A stretch of 64,000 bases of DNA from Entomortierella parvispora. Its lineage: Eukaryota > Mortierellomycota > Mortierellomycetes > Mortierellales > Mortierellaceae. Location: contig OY752146.1 in NCBI GenBank assembly GCA_963573315.1, positions 1,798,001 through 1,862,000 on the forward strand. Reading direction: 5' to 3'. A program made the position numbers and the translations under genes. Below, one piece after another: positions 20,301 to 32,349 of the stretch. The first letter of the stretch is position 1, and every line of letters starts with the position of its first letter. The notes below the pieces were generated by a model that was given only the letters and a program-made list of their open reading frames with translations, had not been told where the DNA came from and did not search any database.

Positions 20301-21609
20301 CTGATTAACAAGAAGCGTTACGCTGGATTGTATTGGACGAATCCCGATAAGTATGACAAGATGGACACTAAGGGTATTGAGGTAGGGCCAAGTATTGTTT
20401 GTTTCCAAACTGCAGATGATCTCTCTATGATATAATGAGGAAAACTAACCTGAGCTGGTGTCAATTGGTAGACTGTCCGTCGTGATAACTGTCGACTGGT
20501 CCAAAACGTCATTGATACCTGTCTGAGAAAGATCTTAATTGACAAAGATGTCATTGGAGCTCAAGAGTAAGACTTGGTTTATATTCTGCACAAAGACTCT
20601 AAGGCATGTTCATGGCGGCCTACTAACCTTTTTGAATGAATGAAACTTCAGATATACCAAGCAAATCATTGCGGACCTGCTACAAAACAAGATTGATATG
20701 GCACAGTTGGTGATCACAAAGGCATTGAGCAAAACTGGTAAGTTGGCGACGAAACGTTGCAGATTGCTGCTTAATGAATGTATACTGAACGTCTTCTAAC
20801 TTGTCCATTATAGATTACGCCAACAAGCAAGCCCACGTTGAATTGGCAGAACGCATGAAAATTCGCGATGCAGGTAGGTTTTCCGATCCTCAGTTTTTGC
20901 AATCAGTCAGACTGGTCCTAAAACAACCATACTTTTTTCTGTGTATAGGTTCTGCGCCTGCGTTGGGAGATCGTGTTGCATATGTCATCATCAAGGGCGG
21001 AAAAGGCACTGCGGCATACGACAAGTCTGAAGATCCGCTGTATGTGTTGGAGAAGAACATTCCGATTGACACAATGTACTATTTGGACAACCAGTTGTCC
21101 AAGCCCTTGCTGCGAATTTTTGAACCTATTCTGGGAGAGAAGGCCAAGTCACTACGTAAGTGCTGAAAAAGGCAAATGCAAATGACATGAAAAACACTTT
21201 GTTGAAGATCTCGCAACTTATACTCTTCATTCTCTCCCTTTGTCTAGTTTCGGGAGATCATACGAGAACGATTCAAGTGTCTACGCCATCGATCGGAGGA
21301 CTAATGAAGTTTGCGGTTAGGACAGCCACTTGTCTCGGATGCAAGACGCCTCTCAAGAATGGCGAGTCTGCCGTGTGTGTCAACTGCAAGGGTCGGGCCC
21401 CTGAATTGTATCAGAAGCAGCAGACGATTGTCAACAACCTTGAGGTCCGGTTCTCTCGCCTGTGGACGCAGTGCCAGCGTTGTCAGGGATCGCTGCATCA
21501 AGAGGTGTTGTGCACGAGTAAGGACTGCCCCATCTTTTACATGCGCAAGAAGGTACAAAAGGAGATCCAGGACAGCTCGGCCACGCTGGACCGGTTTTTG
21601 GACTGGTAG
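17314..21609 (+). CDS. POL3: DNA polymerase delta catalytic subunit
   Basis: Fifteen exons: 17314-17437, 17536-17604, 17689-17768, 17850-17960, 18037-18374, 18458-18861, 18939-19109, 19186-19674, 19749-19900, 19977-20381, 20472-20566, 20652-20737, 20814-20873, 20949-21155 and 21248-21609. They give 1050 aa (yeast Pol3 1097, human 1107). The protein replicates the lagging strand with proofreading. Visible are a basic N-terminal KKRRMNAR, exonuclease motifs [17 protein letters not shown] and YCLKDAYL, polymerase motif [10 protein letters not shown], motif B ISANSVYG and motif C YGDTDS. Two C-terminal cysteine clusters follow: CLGC...CVNC (CysA, zinc) and CQRC...CTSKDC (CysB, an iron-sulphur site in the family). 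The start has a good GCCACC-ATG context. All catalytic residues are present. Confidence 0.98.
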
Positions 21610-21947
21610 TCAATCAGTCCTTTTAGAAGTGAACATCGCCTGCAAAACAATAAATGGAACAAAAAAAAAAAAAAAAAAAGAGCCGCACGCGAGATGGACG
21701 CGTGCGGGACTGTGGCTTTGAATCCAGAGCAGCAGTCAGTCCGTCAGTCCGTGTGTCTGTCTCACAGCCATCCATTTGTGCTTCCAATTGCTCATCTCTC
21801 CATCATTTGCTTCACCACGCCCCGTTACCAGCAGGAAACAGGAAATAGGAAACACGACTCGCCATTCCATCAGGAGAACACACGCAGGAACCAGACTTTG
21901 GTTGATAGACGGCTCTTCATCTCCATCAACCCCATCTCTTCAACATT

Positions 21948-22715
21948 ATGGCCAACATCAACATCAGCTGCATCGCCGTCATTGGCAAGCAGGCAAGTAG
22001 CCCATGCAAGATGCACAAAGGTGCTCAGGAGTCGTTGCATTTCTCGCATTGGAGTGTCGCTGGCTAACATGCCTCCCTCTTTGGACATTCTCTCGACTGC
22101 TCAGAACAACCCTCTCTATATCAAAAACTTCAACCCCTCACATGCGGACCTCAAGTATCACTATATCGCGCACACGTCGTGCGATGTTATGGAGGAGCGA
22201 GGTAGTTACCGTCAGCTACATGAGACTGACCCAATTCAATCTCGAGCAAGAGGTCGCTAACAAAGACATTGTATCTATTGTAGCGGCCATGAAGGCTCAG
22301 GATATGTACCTGGGAGTATTATTCTCCATGGAGGATCTCTCCGTCTACGGCTACATGACCAACACAAAGATCAAGTTCATTATTGTTCTCACAGTACCGG
22401 ATGTGATTATCAAGGATCTGGATATGAAGAACGTAAGGAAAGATCTCTTTAGTCTCTTATTATGGGCCATTGTGTTCTTGACCGTGCTCGTGCTGACAGT
22501 GATGAATTATATGACCACTCACAAAAACAAATCACAAACAACAGATCTTCCGCCGGATCCACATTGCGTACGGAAACCATGTCAGCAACCCGTTCTATGA
22601 GATTGATTCACTAAAGATGATCAAGAGCAAAAAATTCGAGCAGGAGATCGAGTCCATTGGACGGGGGCGAGCTCTGGAGGGCGGCAACAGGAACTCGCTC
22701 ACAGGCGCACCTTAG
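21948..22715 (+). CDS. TRAPP complex subunit, TRAPPC2L/Tca17-like
   Basis: Four exons (21948-21992, 22105-22201, 22284-22432, 22545-22715) give 153 aa. The protein starts MANINISCIAVIGKQ|NNPLYI and continues with LKYHYIAHTSCDVMEER, YLGVLFSMEDLSVYGYMTN and IFRRIHIAYGN...NPFY. This is the longin-like sedlin fold, closer to TRAPPC2L than to TRAPPC2 by its CIAVIGK-NPLYI start. The family works in Golgi vesicle tethering and activation of Rab GTPases. Intron 1 has to use a GC donor (CAG|GCAAGT) because only phase 0 joins to NNPLYI; a nearby GT would shift the frame. The loop after MEER is a few residues shorter than in the human protein. Confidence 0.92.
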
Positions 22716-23142
22716 GGCGAGAGAGACAGAGGGACGACAGTAACGACGAGGCAGGATAGCTTGATGAAGAACATTCAGGACCTCTCTCTCCTCCATTCAC
22801 ATATATCCGTAGATGACTGCAAATACACAAAGAATCAATACTAGTAGTCCCACTCTGTGCCCTTTACGGACAAGGAAACAACGAGCGATGCTCTCGCTTC
22901 CACTACAACGCGCAATACAGGCAAATAGTATCTCCACGGCCCCGCTCTGTCCGCAAAAAGAAAAGAGCTCATTTTATTTGCTTTGACCCCAAGGGCAGTT
23001 GCACAGTTCGCACGCGTCGTCACTTTTTTCTTTCTTTCTTTCTTTCGCCCTGTCTTTCCACATCTTTTTCTTATTTCTTTCCTCATTCCTCTCCTCATTC
23101 ACTCTTCTTCCCCTCTCTCCCACTCCTTTCATCCCACTCGCA

Positions 23143-26100
23143 ATGACAGGTAAGGATGTGGACCATGCGCAGAATGCATCCATGTCAAGCGAATAGAAAC
23201 TCACTCCTTCTCATTGTTCGCTTGCTCGTTCGTCCCTCTCGCTGACTCGCTGCAGGCAACACGTCCGTCCTGACCCCCAGTCAGGAACATTACCTTAAAA
23301 AGTACCTTATCAGCGTTCTCATTAACAACGAGCTCGACCTCCTCCAAAAGAACCCCTACGCAACCCTGCCCAACCTCGGAGGACCCTTTGACCTCAAAGA
23401 TGAACATGCCAACTCGACCACGCCCTTTCTCCGATACCTGTTTGAGTCTGTGGTCGTGCCCTTCCCTTTCTTGGCCGGTTCCAAGGGTGAGCTTTGGCCC
23501 AAGCTCCAGGCCTTTGTGGAGGAGTGGGCCAAGCTCGAGTCCGGGAACGGGATCGAACGCGACGAGATGGTTCGAAGACGACGCATGAAGGCCAAGGCGG
23601 AACGCACTATGGTCGTAATGTATTCAATGGCCATCAAGACTGTGGAACAACGCGAACAGGAGAAGAAGGATCTCGAGGCTTTGGGCGATCATGCCACAAC
23701 ACTCGAGGACAGCATTGGCCAGTTGCACCTTCAACAGCCGGCCCCGGTCGCGCAACCCTCCATCTCTGGTCCGTCGACAGTTATTTTTGGGGCCCAGATC
23801 AATGTTGCAGGCGTCAAGAGTGTCTGGATCCGACGCCATGTCCGCGAGCATGAACATGCGGTAAATCTTCTATGATGCTTTTTTTCAGTGGTAGTCGTCT
23901 TTGCTTCGTCATTGTTTTTTTTTATTTTTATTTTTTATCTTCTCGGTGTCTTGTTGTTCCTGGAGAGTCGTTTTTCTTTTTACTCTTCTTCCTGCTCTCA
24001 TTATTCTCTCGTGGGAAGAGACCACCGGGGACTCCGGAACTCCCTCTCTCAACGATAAAAGGCTACTGGGCGTTTCTGCGGGTTGACAGAAAGGATTGTG
24101 CATGTGGCCCCAAGAGGGATGACAAAGATCGCCACACCACAGCCCTTTCGCGCCTCAACTATAATTGTGTAAAGCCAAGAAAGACTCACGCTCTCGTTTC
24201 CTTTCTGCCTATTTTAGGAGTTTTTGGTCACCAGCAAGTTGCCCGATGGAAAGGAGTCCGTCGTGGCTCGACGTCACGGCCAGTTCCGCAGGCTCTATGC
24301 CTCGGTAAGCATGCAGCAGCTCATTGCAACGACAGCAGTGCTTGCTACACGACTTCCTTTCTGACATCTCTTTTTGATCGCAATTTCTAGTTGAGAGAAG
24401 AGTACCCTCGTTACGAGTTCCCGTTGCCTCCTGCTAAAGCTGAGGCCAAGTCTGGATCAGCCGGTGCCAAGGCGGCTCGTGAGAAGGATCGCATCAGTCT
24501 GCGAGGCTACCTTCATAACCTGGCCAGGGTGGCTCCCGAGATTGTCACGTCGGCGATCTTTGTGCAATTCCTGACCAAGGATCCCGTCACTTTGAGTGCG
24601 GATGAACTGAAGGATGTTCAGATTCGAGCCACGTTGGATCAACATCGTTCAGAGCAACAAGAAAAGTTTGACCAAGAAGTTGCCACCAAGGTACAAGAAT
24701 TGGAGGCTCACATGAAGCAGGTTAAACTGGATCTGCTTCAGCCCGGTGGTGTGTCGCGCCTGTTTGACGCTTTCAAAAAGTACGAGGACGTCAAGGATTT
24801 GCCTCCACTTTACCAGACAGTCTTTGAGTGGGGCTGCATGAATTTCGCGTCGACCCTCTATCACGTCTTCACGGCATCGGATGATGCGGCCCTCAACTTT
24901 ACCCAGCTCAAGCGAACAAATCTGCTGATGCCATACAGGACCATGTGGGGTCTTCTCAAGGTCTCGAACCCCATGGCCATGATGAAGGGTATGATGGATC
25001 TTTTCTTGGCACAGCCCTTTGGAAGCCGAAGCTTGATGCAACGTATCATCTCGGTGAACCTGCAAGAGGAGATTACAGAGTACAAGAAAGACATCACAGT
25101 GTTGGAGGCATCTATTGAAGATCCGGCTCTTTGCGACAAGATTCGAAACTATGTCTATGCCCCCAAGGAGGTTATCGCCCAAGTCATCCCAGAAGACAGT
25201 AAGTGATTGCTAAGAAGGAGACCTCCTTTTGTAATACAAGAATTCACGTTCGATGACAGCTTCTTACCATACCAAAAAACCTGACTGCCGCTGATAGAGC
25301 CGTACGATATCACACAGCTCGGCCTTGTCATGGATGTCCTAAAGTCGGATGCGATTCAGCCTGTCCTCAACCCTGCTCAGATCAAACGTGTCTTTGATGC
25401 TCAGCAACAACTGGAAAAGGATTTGCAGGAAAAGTTGGCGAGGCATCAGTCGTTAGATGTCGATCTTAGCGACAGTGACAGTGACAGTGAAACAACCTCC
25501 GTAGCCTCAGGAGAGGAGAGCCCAACGCGTCGATTCCATTCTTCCTCTGCCTTTAGCAAGAAGAAGAGCGCCCGGACCAAGCAATTGAACCTGATCCGTC
25601 AACTGCAACAGCTCTTGGTGACTCATCTTCGGATCCGGGACAAGGAAAGAATGATGGGCCTGGTCTTCCAAGGAGTGACGGGCGAGATCTTTAAGGAGCT
25701 GATTTCGATCTTTTACCAACCTTTGGTTCAGGTCTACAAATCGGCGAATGTGGCCGACAGCCTTATGGATGTGAAAGACTTTGTGGATGAGCTGATCAAG
25801 ATTGTAGAGCAAGTGGATGTGAACGATGGTAAGAGGAAGGATGGGACCAATCCTTTAATGTTTTCTTTGTTAGCCCATAGATATCAATGGCTAAAATATT
25901 TTGTATTTTGTTGTTTTGTCATAGATGGCCGCAGTGGAAAGCCCTCGACGGCATCCTTGTACCTAAACCTGGTCAGGAAGCATCTTCCAAGCTTTTACAA
26001 GTTTGTGCACTCCGTGCACAAGCAAGATGACGGACTATTCCACGACCTGCTAGAGTGGATCGAGAGCATCTTGTCGTTCATGAGAACCGGCTATGCTAGA

Positions 26101-26550
26101 ACTCGCATCAACTACAAGACCCAAGAGGAGCTTCGAGTTGCCGTGGACTTGAAGGGCTTTGTGCGTGAGAACGTGAACAATGCACAATGGGCGGAGCTCG
26201 TGCAGGAAGCTGATACATTGCAGGCCTATTTCGGAGAGATCAAGGAACGAAAGAGAGAGGAGGTTCGTCAGATGGCACGCGCCTCGTCATCTTCGTCCTC
26301 GCCGGTTCCGTCTGTCAACAAGATGACTCAAGTGAGAGATCATGATCGGATCGCCAAGGAACTGAAGAGCATGGGTTTACAACAGGAGGATGTGGACGAA
26401 CTGGAGATGATCAGCTATGCAGATGATGATAGTGACGAGGACGAAGTTGAGGCTGCACTGAAGATGCCAAAGGTCCCAGTGATTGATACGTTGAAGGCGC
26501 CATTCGTGCAGCTGATGGATAAGGCTTTGTTTCAATCTGCTCGTGAATAA
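23143..26550 (+). CDS. PX-domain lipid-binding protein of the YPR097W/Lec1 type
   Basis: Six exons: 23143-23149 (ATGACAG only), 23256-23860, 24218-24304, 24391-25198, 25298-25828 and 25925-26550, giving 887 aa. The N-terminal helical part (about residues 3-90) resembles the PX-associated domain that precedes PX in fungal members. The PX core is split over exons 2-4 (VKSVWIRRHV, SKLPDGKESVVARRHGQFRR, then PRYEFPLPPAK) with its phosphoinositide-type basic and PPxK elements. A long helical C-terminal region, an acidic Ser/Asp run (SDSDSDSE) and a final acidic patch follow. This architecture matches yeast YPR097W (Lec1), a lipid-transfer or organelle-contact protein. The 7-nt first coding exon is supported by in-frame joining and good splice sites, but an alternative downstream start is possible. 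Confidence 0.88.
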
Positions 26551-26745
26551 CGGTCGGAAATGGACAAGATGAGCGCAAATTCAAGAGATTTCGTGAGATG
26601 GCTACAGTGCGATATCGGCGTTCTTGTGCCACTTTACGAACAAATATAAAACAAGAGTTTGCATCATGACTTCAAGTCATTCGGTTTTTGCTAGTCATCT
26701 TGCGTCGTGTCCGTTTTCATTCGCAAACCTCAATTTTATCTAATT

Positions 26746-28476
26746 TTATTTGAATATAAACTGCCTGTCAAAGTTTGGGTGGGCTTGTCTTTGGTACCCT
26801 TCATAATATCTACGGAGTTTCTGTTCCAAGACTGGAGTTTGATGAACGGTGCCTTCCAAGAGCTTCAAGTGAGGCCAATTCCTAACCATCCATTCCATCT
26901 CTGCCTCCTCTAGATTCAATCGGAGATGATGAACGATCATTTTTTCCAACTCTTGCAGACTCGACAACTGTTCAATACCATGTCCCAATCGGAAATCCAG
27001 GCTCGTGGACGATTTGGTTGTATAATAATAGTTGGATACATCCAGCATCCTCAAATATTTTAAAGAGGATATCCGCTGCAAAAACATGGTCATGATCTCA
27101 ATCTGCTTCACTGTTGGCCCGCTATTGGCGCTTGCGATCGATAGGGTGTCTATAGCGGTCGTGGCATCGACTATCCCGAATCCTAGAGTGAATTGTTCCA
27201 TCTTTAGACAGATCCATGGTCGAGGGTCAGCTGAAATGTCTACATCTCGGATCTCATCCGCTGAAAAAACTGTCAGGTTCGGAAGAGTACACAACATCTC
27301 TTGGACCATTGCACCAGTCACCGAGGGAGAATCTCCAATGGAGAGGATGCTGATCGTCTTGAAATAATCGAGGTGACTAGACATCCAGCGCCAGGAGGTA
27401 CTATCAAATTCACTACTCATGAAACTCAGTCCTTGAAACGGATGAAAAGAAGACAGAGAAGAAGACTCGGTGGTGCTTGACTCGCCTGGACGATATCCTG
27501 GTGTTCTTGTCACCAGGAAGGCGAGAATTTCGTCCGGTTTATGATTATCATCGTCCTCCAGATCCAGAAACGTAAGTTGAGGCACGCTCCTGTCGTCCTT
27601 TGTTAAAAGGCCGAGCAGAGACGCGTCAGAGTTCCATGAGGTATACTTTGGCTCAATCTTTCACGTCAGGGACCTTAACCTCGGACACGCCTGGATCCAT
27701 CCGAGCTGATCAGGAGGAGTCCAGCCGACGATGCTTTTCAGTGAAAGTTTCTCGATCGTACATGCCTTGCGTGTCTCTTCGTGCAAAAAAGTCGTCGGTA
27801 TTGCAGGAGAGATCGCTTGTGACGTGGACAATGGCGATAGCGACAGCAACTCGGACAAGGGTAAACCAACATGACCAATATCCTCAACTCCCGAGGTCTT
27901 GATTCCAGTGCTATCCTCTTCTCTTGTTGAAAACACGATACGCTCTAATCCGAGACTGGTCAACCGCGACGACAAAGTATTCCAGATCAGTTTCCAGTCA
28001 TCCGAATATATCTTGACAGAGTCGAGCGAGAGCTCCTTCAAGGACATCATCTCCATCAATTGTTTCCAGAGCTGTGAAGGGAGAATAGAGCGCTGCTTGA
28101 TCACCAAAGGTTGGGCACACGTGATCACTAGGCTAGTCAAGGTATGTTGGTGATTCTGGATCATGTTTGCCAAGAAGTGATAGTATCTGGGACCCGCATA
28201 GACCAAGGACAAGAGTCGAGGAAAGTGCAAGTTTTGGAGGGCGAATGCGTGTTCGTTATGGAGGTCAATGTTTCGGATGGAGGATGCATGGCGCTTAAGG
28301 CTCGATGAGATGAGCTCGCTGCGCCTTCCTCTCGAGATTTTCACACGACTCCAGATTCGCGGCTCGAATGAGAGATTCCATTCCTTGGACACCCGCGCGC
28401 AGATTGTGAGGTCGTGGCGAGTCAAGAACTCGGCGACATGATCTCTGACTTCATGAAGATCTAGCGGGCGCATCAT
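26746..28476 (-). pseudogene. F-box/LRR protein copy A, interrupted by a TGA
   Basis: One intronless frame of 577 codons with a single internal stop, TGA at 27663-27661. Both sides are in the same frame and align along their length with copy B. The N-terminus MMRPLDLHEVRDHVAEFLTR followed by HDLTICARVSKEWN is an F-box, the Skp1-binding part of SCF ubiquitin ligases; leucine-rich repeats follow. At the stop, copies B and C code for Trp (TGG), so a single G-to-A change made TGA. Only codons up to residue 271 would be translated unless the stop is read through. Everything after the stop is still intact, so the change is recent. A 24-base A run lies just upstream (about 28600). Confidence 0.85.
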
Positions 28477-28763
28477 GAGGGGGGTCAGTGGGAAGTAGGA
28501 ATGACTGTAGATGGTCAGATGGATGGAAATGATAGGGGTAGGAAGGAAGAAGCGAGGGGCAGAAATGGAGACGAATGGAGATAGACAAGAGTCGAAACCA
28601 AAAAAAAAAAAAAAAAAAAAAAATGACGCGACGCGTGCTGCGGTACACGAACACGTCCACGTAAAAAAAAACCAAGCCCCATCTGTGATCCTCCGGCACT
28701 TTTTTTTTTTTTTGTCATCGATTGTGCATCTTTCGTACACCTCACTTTTTTTTTATCCAAAAT

Positions 28764-30512
28764 TTATTGGAATATGAACTGTTTGTCAAAGATTGGGTGG
28801 GCTTGTCTTTTGCACTCTTGATAATGTCTACGGCGTATCTGTTCCACGACTGGAGTTTGATGAACGGTTCCCTCCAAGAACTTCAAACGAGGCCAATTCC
28901 TAACCATCCATTCCATCTCTGCCGCCTTTAGATTCAATCGGAGATTATGAACGACAAGTCTTTCCAGCCCTCGCAGACTCGACAACTGTTCAATACCATG
29001 TCCTAATCGGAAATCCAGGCACGCATTCGAACTGGAGGTGTAATAGTTGGATACATCCAACATCCTCAAATACTTTAAAGAGGATATCCGCTGCAAGAAC
29101 ATGGTCATGGACTCAATCTGCTTCACTGTTGGCTCGTTTTCGGTCCTTGTGATCGATAGGGTGCCAACTGCAGATATAGCACCGACTATCCCGAATCCCA
29201 GAGTCAATTGCTCCAGCTTCAGACCGATCCATGGTCGGGGGTCATCTGAAATGTCTGTATCTCGGATCCCATTCGCTGAAAATCTCGTCAGCATCGGAAG
29301 AGTGCACAACATATCTTGGACCATTGCACCAGTGACCGAGGAAGAGCCTCCAATGAGAAGGACGCTGATCGTCTTGAAATAATCGAGGTGACCAGACATC
29401 CATCTCCAGGAGGCACTGTCAAATGTTCCATTCGTCAAACTCAGCCCTTGAAACGGGCGAAAAGAAGGCAGAGAAAACTCGGTGGCGCTTGTCGCGCTTG
29501 GACGATCTCCTGGTGTTCTCGTCACCAAGAAGGCAAGAATTTCATCCGGTTTTTGATAATCATCCTCCTCCAGATCCAGAAATGTGAGCTCTGGCACACT
29601 CCTGTCGTCCTTTGTCAAAAGGCCGAGCAGAGACGCGTCAGAGTTCCATGAGGTATACTCATACTCGAGCTTCCACGTCAGTGACCTTAACCTTGGACAA
29701 GCCTGGATCCATCCGAGCTGCTCAGTAGGGGTCCAGCCGATGATGTTTCTCAATGCAAGTTTCTCGATCGTACATGACTTGCGTGTCTCTTGCTGTAAAT
29801 AAGCCGTCAGTATTGTAGGAGAGATCGCTTGTGACGTGGACAATGGCGATAGCGATAGCAACTCGGACAAGGGTAAACCAACATGACCAATATCCTCAAC
29901 TCCCGAGGTCTTGGTTCCGGAGCTATCCTCTTCTTGTGTTGAAAACCTGATACGCTCCAATCCAAGACTGGTCAACCGCGACGACAAGGTATTCCAGATC
30001 AGTTTCCAGTCATCCAAATGTACCTTGACCGAGTCGAGAGAGAGCTCTCTCAAGGACTTCATTTCCATCAACTGTTTCCAAAGAAGTAAGGGGAACACCG
30101 TGTATTCCTTGGTTGGATAAGTGTGAATACACTTGATCGACAGGCAGGTCATGGTATTTTGATGACTCTGGATCGTGTTTGACAAGAAGGGATAGAATTC
30201 GCGACCCTCATAGACCAGGGACAAGAGTCGAGGAAAGTGCAAGTCTTGGAGGGCGAATGAGTGTTCGTTATGGAGGTCAATGTTTCGGATGGAGGATGCA
30301 TGGCGCTCAAGGCTCGATGAGATGAGCTCGTCGAGGGCATTGTTCTGGAATTTGCTGCGCCCTCCTCTCGAGATTTTCACATGGCTCCAGATCCGTGGCT
30401 CGAATGAGAGATTCCATTCCTTGGAGACGCGCGCGCAGATTGCGAGGTCGTGGCGTGTCAAGAACTCGGCGACATGGTCTCTGACTTCATGCAGTTCCAG
30501 CGGACGTAACAT
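28764..30512 (-). CDS. F-box/LRR protein copy B (intact)
   Basis: An uninterrupted intronless frame of 582 aa starting MLRPLELHEVRDHVAEFLTR. The F-box is at residues 2-45 (RHDLAICARVSKEWNLSFEP), followed by about 15 irregular leucine-rich repeats (LKYLRMLDVSNYY, LRSLTWKLEYEYT and similar). It is the only unbroken member of three head-to-tail paralogs, and very close to copy A, so duplication was recent. Such proteins usually act as substrate receptors of SCF ubiquitin ligases; the target cannot be predicted. Flanks are AT-rich simple sequence. Confidence 0.9.
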   Translation of the reverse strand: MLRPLELHEVRDHVAEFLTRHDLAICARVSKEWNLSFEPRIWSHVKISRGGRSKFQNNALDELISSSLERHASSIRNIDLHNEHSFALQDLHFPRLLSLVYEGREFYPFLSNTIQSHQNTMTCLSIKCIHTYPTKEYTVFPLLLWKQLMEMKSLRELSLDSVKVHLDDWKLIWNTLSSRLTSLGLERIRFSTQEEDSSGTKTSGVEDIGHVGLPLSELLSLSPLSTSQAISPTILTAYLQQETRKSCTIEKLALRNIIGWTPTEQLGWIQACPRLRSLTWKLEYEYTSWNSDASLLGLLTKDDRSVPELTFLDLEEDDYQKPDEILAFLVTRTPGDRPSATSATEFSLPSFRPFQGLSLTNGTFDSASWRWMSGHLDYFKTISVLLIGGSSSVTGAMVQDMLCTLPMLTRFSANGIRDTDISDDPRPWIGLKLEQLTLGFGIVGAISAVGTLSITRTENEPTVKQIESMTMFLQRISSLKYLRMLDVSNYYTSSSNACLDFRLGHGIEQLSSLRGLERLVVHNLRLNLKAAEMEWMVRNWPRLKFLEGTVHQTPVVEQIRRRHYQECKRQAHPIFDKQFIFQ

Positions 30513-30672
30513 TAAGAGTTAGGTGGGGGATGATTGAGGGAGAGAAATGGAGGCGGTGAAAGGCGAAGACAAAAGAGAAAGCGCGCTCAACACGCGTGTG
30601 GCAGTGTGCAAACTTTATCCACGCCACGACTTTTTTTTTTTTTTTTATTGTTCTTTTCCCTGTCAGAACTGA

Positions 30673-32349
30673 TTAGAGAAAATGGTGCTTTTGGGCGTTC
30701 GGGTCCATTTTCCGTCGACAGCTCCAGTAATGTTCACGAACCTTCAAGTGCGTGAGCTGAACCTGATGGAACGTCCCGTCCAACACCTTCAAGCGCAGTA
30801 AATTCTTGGCCATCCATTCTATTTCCGCCTTCTCAAGATTCAACAACAAGCGTTGGAGGACGAGCTCTTCCAACTCTTGCAGACTAGACAACTGTTCTAG
30901 ACCATGACCCAATCGCAAATCCAGGTTTGTGACATCTTGGTGCCTCGTGCCATAGTTGGACAGATCCAAAAGCCGTAGATGTCTGAGACCTGAAATTCGC
31001 TGTAAGAACATTGTCATGGTCTGGATCTCTTCTGCTGTCGGCTCATGTTCTTCTAAAATCGTCCCTGGGGCGGTTGTCAATTGAAGGTTTATCATAAGGC
31101 GCTCAAGCTTTAAACAGACCCAAGGTCGAGGATCATCCCAAACATCTTTATCTCTAATGGCATTCGCCGAAAAGGAGCTGAGGTTCGGTAGACAGCAGAG
31201 CATCTCTTGAGCCGTGGCGCCTGTGATCGCGGTTGTGTTCGCAAAGTTCATTACGCTGACCGTCTTGAAACAATAGAGATGATCAACCATCCAAATCCAG
31301 GAATCACTGTCAAACGTATCGCTCAAGAGATCCAGTCCTTGAAATTGGCCAGAAGACTGAGAAGGCTTGCTGGTGTTTGTCACCTCTGGACGATACCCTG
31401 GGGTTCTCGTCACTAAGAATGCCAACAGTTCCTCCGGCGTATGGCTATCTTCCTCCAATTCCAGAAACGTCAGTTCCGGAAAACATCCGATGTTTTCCAT
31501 CAAGAAGCCAAGGAGAGAGCAGTCGGAGCCATCCTCGTACCCAAGTGTCCATACCAGGGACCTTATCCTGGGACAAGCTAGGATCCATTCAAACTGATCG
31601 GTGGGATCTCTGCCCCCGATATATCGCAGCTCCAGTTTCTCGATCGTAGAGACCGTCATCTCTTGCTGCAAGTGGGAAGTCGTTGTCATGTGGGAGGACG
31701 ATTGTACCCATGTAAGTGGGGCCTGCGACAACAACGAAGCTAGGGGTATATCTTGATCTGAGTATTCGTCTTCACAGAATGTGATATAGCTCAAGCCAAT
31801 ACTTGTTAGGCGCGACGAGAGGACTTTCCAAGCCAGCTCCCAATCCTCTAAATATATCTCGGCAGACTCGATCGATAGCTCCTTCAACGAGGTCGCTTCC
31901 ATTAATTGTTTCCAGAACTGCGAGGGGATAGAGGTCGAGCTGCTATAAAGACACTCTATCGACAGGCTGGTTAGGGTCTGCTGGTGACATTGGACCATGT
32001 TTCTTAAGAAGGTATCACAACTTGAACATCCGTAGACCAAGGACAAGAGCTAGGGAAAAAACAGGTCCTGCAGGAGAGCCGAGTGTATATCGTTGAAGTC
32101 GAGGCTTTGGATGGAAGGGGCATGGCGTGCAAGGGCGGATGAAATGAGTGCATGAGAAACATCGTCCTGGCTTGAGGTCCGCCTCTGAGAGAACATTTGT
32201 TTCGAGAGTCCCACATGCCTCCAGATGGGTGGCTCGAAGGAGACCCTCCATTCCTTGGAGACCCGCGCGCAGATTGTGAGGTCATGGCGAGTCAAGAACT
32301 CGGCGACATGAATTCTGATCTCGTGTAGATCCAGCGGGCGCAACGTCAT
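30673..32349 (-). pseudogene. F-box/LRR protein copy C, interrupted by a TAG
   Basis: A frame of 559 codons from ATG 32349, with F-box MTLRPLDLHEIRIHVAEFLT and the LRR part intact, but with TAG at 32052-32050. At the same place copies A and B have CGA (Arg) in HFPRLLSLVY, here FFP*LLSLVY, so two bases changed. No donor/acceptor pair would remove the stop without losing conserved codons. A re-start at the Met codon at 32046 would skip the F-box and leave an LRR-only protein of 457 aa. This copy is more diverged than A and B (40-60% by eye). Confidence 0.85.

Noticed and set aside
21690-21740. Possible tRNA-like TTTGAATCC sequence near 21716
   Set aside because: No matching acceptor, D- or anticodon stem could be folded around it by eye; no other tRNA B-box was noticed in the window.
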